A DNA stretch of 8,382 nt from Crenothrix polyspora (GTDB lineage Bacteria; Pseudomonadota; Gammaproteobacteria; Methylococcales; Methylomonadaceae). The position numbers were made by a program, and so were the translations under genes. The stretch spans positions 1 to 8,382 of the forward strand of contig CAMDOP010000131.1 of the NCBI GenBank assembly GCA_945903675.1, in the 5' to 3' direction. The stretch's first letter is position 1, and each line of letters opens with the position of its first letter. A model generated the notes under the pieces. That model was given only the letters and a program-made list of their open reading frames with translations, did no database searches and had not been told where the DNA came from. Below, in pieces: positions 6,124 to 8,382 of the stretch.

Positions 6124-7166
6124 TAAATTCCCCCAAATATTTTAGCGTTCATCGAAGCAACAACATTGCTTACATGGCCGTCTGATAAATGCGCGTAACG
6201 TTTAACCATGGAAAGGGTTTTATGTCCTAGCACCTCAGCTATTTCAGCTAGACTAGCCCCGTTCATAGCCAAATAAGACGCGGTGCAATGTCTTAGGTCA
6301 TGCCATTTGAAATCGGTTATCTGCGCAACTGTCATAGCATTAGCAAAGGCTTTGCGTAAATCAATAGGCTTTTGTGGGTTTCTCTCGCTTGGGAATAATA
6401 GCTTGGTATCTAGTCGCCTAAGCTTGGAATGTTCTTTTAATATCCCAAGGCTTGCCCCTGCCAATGTAACGCGCCTTCTCTCCCCGTTCTTAGTTTCATG
6501 CAAGATTAAATACCCATCCGTTAAATTTACATCCGACCATTCAAGTTCCATTTGTTCAGCTTGGCGCATGCCCGTAGATATTGCCAGCACTACGCAAGGA
6601 TAAAGCAGGGTGTTGGTCGACTCTTTACAGGCCTGTAATAATCTTACTCTGTCGTTATCATCTAAGAACCGAACACGGCCACGCGGTAACTTTGGACTTT
6701 TTACTTTCTTGACGGGGTTATCACTCAACCACTCCCATTCATTAACAGCAATGGTAAAGACATGTTGTAAGTTTTTTATATACTTATCTATGGTGGCCGG
6801 ACTCTGCGCCATCGTATTCTTATGTTCATTAATGGTTGCTGGTGTAATGTCCCCAAGCACACAATAGCCGATTTTACTTGTCCACCATTCCAGTTTGCTT
6901 CTGCGCTCTTTTTGCTCTTTTACGCTATAGTCAGGCAGAATTTCAGAATAGTAACGTTTAGCCAAATCAGCAAAGGTGTGTTTTCTTGCTTCAGCTGTTT
7001 TAAAGTGACGCCCTTCCCTAATGGCGCTCTCGGTGTCTTGAGTCCATTTTTTAGCATCAGTGAGTCTTTTAAATGTAGCAGTTTGAACTGGATAACCTTT
7101 CAACCTGATTTTTACTCGGTAAGAGGTTTCACCATTATCGGTAGTGCGTTTTTCAATAGTTGCCAT
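6123..7166 (-). CDS. int: Tyrosine recombinase / site-specific integrase
   Basis: The 347-aa integrase starts with a short arm-binding domain (MATIEKRTTDNGETSYRVKI, about residues 1-60). A SAM-like core-binding domain follows (about 65-150), then the catalytic domain. The catalytic set is complete: Arg201 in STGMRQAE, Lys226 in ETKNGERRR, His289 and Arg292 in HDLRH, His315 in LGHKT and the nucleophile Tyr324 in VKRYAHL. It is shorter than P4-type integrases and belongs to the MATI-type phage/island integrases. The ATG at 7166 follows AAGGGG with a 5-base spacer, better than an upstream in-frame TTG at 7184. It lies closest to the tRNA-Lys and reads away from it, which fits integration at the tRNA 3' end, but the target is inferred. 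Confidence 0.95.
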   Translation of the reverse strand: MATIEKRTTDNGETSYRVKIRLKGYPVQTATFKRLTDAKKWTQDTESAIREGRHFKTAEARKHTFADLAKRYYSEILPDYSVKEQKERRSKLEWWTSKIGYCVLGDITPATINEHKNTMAQSPATIDKYIKNLQHVFTIAVNEWEWLSDNPVKKVKSPKLPRGRVRFLDDNDRVRLLQACKESTNTLLYPCVVLAISTGMRQAEQMELEWSDVNLTDGYLILHETKNGERRRVTLAGASLGILKEHSKLRRLDTKLLFPSERNPQKPIDLRKAFANAMTVAQITDFKWHDLRHCTASYLAMNGASLAEIAEVLGHKTLSMVKRYAHLSDGHVSNVVASMNAKIFGGI

Positions 7167-7180
7167 GTAAGCCCCTTGGG

Positions 7181-7212
7181 GCAATGGCTGTATAATGTTC
7201 GATAGCCATTGC
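7181..7212. promoter_or_regulatory. Perfect 9-bp inverted repeat in the integrase promoter region
   Basis: GCAATGGCT at 7181-7189 and AGCCATTGC at 7204-7212 are exact reverse complements. The 14-base spacer contains GTATAATG (plus strand), which reads CATTATAC on the minus strand. It ends 15 bases upstream of the integrase ATG. An operator over the integrase promoter is the simplest reading; no convincing -35 box accompanies the -10-like sequence on either strand. Confidence 0.5.
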
Positions 7213-7398
7213 TTAACCCTGATTGTTAAGTTATCGGTTAGGGTTTGGCGGTGTTGGTAGCACTTCCAAGCCCATTTTTTTGTCTAGGTAAAATAATATA
7301 ACAATACACAAAAAACCACAACAACTCATTATAAATGCGTTTAACAAGTCCTAATAGATACCATTAAATATGGAATATAAGAATAAATTTTCGTAAAT

Positions 7399-7414
7399 GG
7401 GACACTTATGGGAC
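7399..7414 (+). promoter_or_regulatory. Paired GGGAC motifs, candidate integrase arm-type sites (left cluster)
   Basis: GGGAC occurs at 7399-7403 and 7410-7414, exactly 11 bases apart, as GGGACAC-TTAT-GGGAC. The same arrangement, GGGACAC-N4-GGGAC, occurs on the minus strand at 8151-8166. Paired, helically phased short repeats on either side of the att region are typical of tyrosine integrase arm sites. Alternatively these could be an autoregulatory operator for the integrase. Confidence 0.5.
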
Positions 7415-7492
7415 TTTTAAAAAAGGGAAATGAAATAATTTAGCTATTTTTAGACAAAAAGAATCTTAAGCTTCAAAAGGAATAATCATTAG

Positions 7493-7522
7493 TTGCACTG
7501 AATAAAGTAAACCTCTTTTAAT
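7493..7522 (+). promoter_or_regulatory. Sigma70-like promoter for the lipoprotein gene
   Basis: TTGCAC at 7493-7498 and TTTAAT at 7517-7522 are separated by 18 bases. Transcription would start near 7529 and give a leader of about 70 bases before the ATG at 7601. This supports 7601 over the in-frame GTG at 7523 as start. Confidence 0.45.
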
Positions 7523-7600
7523 GTGAATAATAATTACCTTGTTTTAAAATTGGAATACAATCTGAAAGAAATAATTATTCTGCAAAGGCCGCCCTTCAAA

Positions 7601-8017
7601 ATGAAAATAATACTTACTCTTTCCTTATTAATGCTTCTAAGCGCTTGCACACTTGATTTGCAATTAATTTCTAGGAATAACAAAGGAAATGGAACAGGAA
7701 TAGCACATATTATTGGAAAACAAGTTTCTATTAGTTTAAATGGTAAGCAATACGAAGGTACGGCGGTTTATGACGGAGGCCAAACTATTAACACTACTAG
7801 TTCTGGAACTGCTACAGCATACTCTGGCTCAAAAAGTGTAAATATATATGCTAATAGCCAATCAAATACCTATGTACCTGGCACTGGAAATGGGAGATTT
7901 ATTGCAACTAGTGGAGATGACACATTAAGGTGTGAATTTAATTATAGAGCTGGTTCGGGTGTCGGTTATTGTTTAAATAATAACGGCAACGAATATGACC
8001 TAATTATTCATTACTAA
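7601..8017 (+). CDS. Putative outer-membrane or periplasmic lipoprotein, function unknown
   Basis: The 138-aa precursor starts with a lipoprotein signal peptide: MKIILTLSLLMLLSAC, with an LSAC lipobox and Cys16 as the lipidated residue. The mature part is rich in Gly, Thr, Ser and Asn, with ISLNGKQYEGTAVYDGG, a GTATAYSGSKSVNIYANSQS stretch, GTGNGRFIATSGDDTLRCEF, and an ending GYCLNNNGNEYDLIIHY. The two mature cysteines near residues 112 and 123 could form a disulfide. I associate the G.GNGR......G.T.RCEF.Y...G.G.C....G..YDL pattern with small uncharacterised proteobacterial lipoproteins. It is the only plus-strand gene between integrase and tRNA and has its own promoter, as expected of a cargo gene expressed independently. 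Confidence 0.85.
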   Translation: MKIILTLSLLMLLSACTLDLQLISRNNKGNGTGIAHIIGKQVSISLNGKQYEGTAVYDGGQTINTTSSGTATAYSGSKSVNIYANSQSNTYVPGTGNGRFIATSGDDTLRCEFNYRAGSGVGYCLNNNGNEYDLIIHY

Positions 8018-8140
8018 ATAATAATGCCATAAATGAAATAACGTGTAATTAATAGAGAGAGAGTCTCAAATATTAAACAATGTGAATTAGGGACTAAACC
8101 TTTTTACATTCAAAAATATCGTGTTTTATTATGGTTATTT

Positions 8141-8167
8141 ATCCCGAATTGTCCCGCTAGTGTCCCG
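8141..8167 (-). promoter_or_regulatory. Phased GTCCCG motifs, candidate integrase arm-type sites (right cluster)
   Basis: ATCCCG at 8141-8146, GTCCCG at 8151-8156 and GTCCCG at 8162-8167 follow each other at 10 and 11 bases, about one helical turn each. They lie 68-94 bases from the tRNA 3' end, a usual distance for integrase arm sites from the core. They match the motif pair at 7399-7414 in the opposite orientation. Confidence 0.55.
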
Positions 8168-8183
8168 CGAGAAATTTCAGACA

Positions 8184-8215
8184 TAAAAAAAGCCCTTCGA
8201 TAATTCGTAAGGACT
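8184..8215 (-). terminator. Intrinsic terminator of the tRNA-Lys transcript
   Basis: On the minus strand AGTCCTTACGA and TCGAAGGGCT pair over 10 bases with one bulged A and an ATTA loop, and are followed directly by a run of seven T. The hairpin begins 20 bases after the tRNA 3' end. Confidence 0.85.
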
Positions 8216-8234
8216 TGATTCTGAAGGTCTTTGA

Positions 8235-8310
8235 TGGTGGGTCGTGCGCGATTCGAACGCGCGACCATCGCATTAAAAGTGCGGTGCTCTACCGGCTGAG
8301 CTAACGACCC
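8235..8310 (-). tRNA. tRNA-Lys (anticodon UUU)
   Basis: The 76-base gene folds into a complete cloverleaf with an encoded CCA end. The acceptor stem GGGTCGT pairs with ACGACCC, the D stem is GCTC/GAGC, and the anticodon loop CTTTTAA carries TTT. The T stem is GCGCG/CGCGC around TTCGAAT. The pair at 27-43 is a C-A mismatch; the other four pairs of that stem are intact. The 3' end points to the integrative element and is the likely attachment site, which is inferred from position. Confidence 0.97.
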
Positions 8311-8324
8311 TACAAAGAAGATTC

Positions 8325-8352
8325 ATTATAATGAAAATATTAAATCTTGCAA
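8325..8352 (-). promoter_or_regulatory. Promoter of tRNA-Lys
   Basis: On the minus strand TTGCAA (8347-8352) and a perfect TATAAT (8325-8330) are separated by 16 bases. The -10 box lies 14 bases upstream of the mature tRNA 5' end, so the leader would be only some 7 bases. Confidence 0.8.
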
Positions 8353-8382
8353 CACTTTTTACTGGGTCACTCTTGGTATCGC
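8331..8382 (+). CDS. Possible start of a divergent chromosomal gene (partial)
   Basis: An ATG at 8331 opens MKILNLATLFTGSLLVS, which runs off the window and looks like the start of a signal peptide. AGAAG lies 10 bases upstream, a poor ribosome binding site, and the frame overlaps the tRNA promoter. Seventeen codons are too few to be sure. Confidence 0.25.
   Translation, partial: MKILNLATLFTGSLLVS

Larger units (their letters stand above)
892..8234 (-). mobile_element. Integrative element with split primase, next to tRNA-Lys
   Basis: The element is defined by a tyrosine recombinase gene, an excisionase-like DNA-binding protein, a CHC2 plus Toprim-DUF3987 replication pair and a cargo cassette. 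All of these lie on the 3' side of a tRNA-Lys gene and are read away from it. The organisation recalls P4-like satellites and small integrative islands: integrase, small DNA-binding regulator, primase, cargo. No structural, packaging or transfer genes are seen, so it would be defective, helper-dependent or simply a genomic island. The coordinates are a minimum: the right limit is taken as the tRNA 3' end and the left limit as the last cassette gene. The left junction was not found. Confidence 0.7.

Noticed and set aside
6283..7205. Three plus-strand frames of 85-127 aa opposite the integrase
   Set aside because: Antisense shadows of the catalytic and core-binding domains; the integrase frame has all catalytic residues.
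1..8382. CRISPR array or retron-like structure
   Set aside because: No regularly spaced repeats of 20 bases or more, and no reverse transcriptase or Cas-like protein in any frame.

Overview
The window is a compact, low-GC integrative element next to a tRNA-Lys gene, probably in a gammaproteobacterium. I base that on the tRNA, the gene families and the sigma70-like promoters; I cannot name the genus. Apart from one lipoprotein gene and a possible chromosomal gene at the right edge, every confident gene is on the minus strand, so the element reads from right to left.

Right edge (8235-8382): a complete tRNA-Lys(UUU) on the minus strand, with a good promoter upstream and a strong intrinsic terminator downstream. 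Its 3' end faces the element, as expected when a tyrosine recombinase uses a tRNA 3' end as attachment site. Between this tRNA and the integrase lie a plus-strand lipoprotein gene (7601-8017) and two clusters of 11-bp-spaced GGGAC/GTCCC motifs (7399-7414 and 8141-8167), which look like integrase arm-type sites.

Mobility and replication block (7166 to 2368): a 347-aa tyrosine recombinase with its full catalytic set; a translationally coupled 207-aa protein of unknown function; a 100-bp intergenic region with a perfect 10-bp inverted repeat and extra TGGG(TA) units (candidate operator or origin); a 72-aa excisionase-like DNA-binding protein; an 85-aa unknown; a 99-aa CHC2 zinc-finger protein; and a 745-aa Toprim-DUF3987 protein. 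The last two together make a split primase/replication protein. The genes from the DNA-binding protein to the primase overlap by 4-8 bases and are probably one operon.

Distal cassette (2244 to 892): four small genes, namely a DUF5681-like protein with an FQPGVSGNPKGKPKD signature, a 60-aa protein, a 194-aa protein with a KNPPVIFAKQANI core, and a 68-aa protein with a WKPWDKSTGARTPEGKA signature. They resemble conserved proteobacterial families without a known function to my knowledge. They are the best candidate for an undescribed system here. There are no capsid, terminase, conjugation, restriction or toxin genes that I can recognise.

Left edge: the first 149 bases look like one end of an IS5-like insertion sequence carrying the start of its transposase. 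Bases 150-891 have no convincing gene. No copy of the tRNA 3' end is visible on the left, so the element's other junction is probably outside the window.
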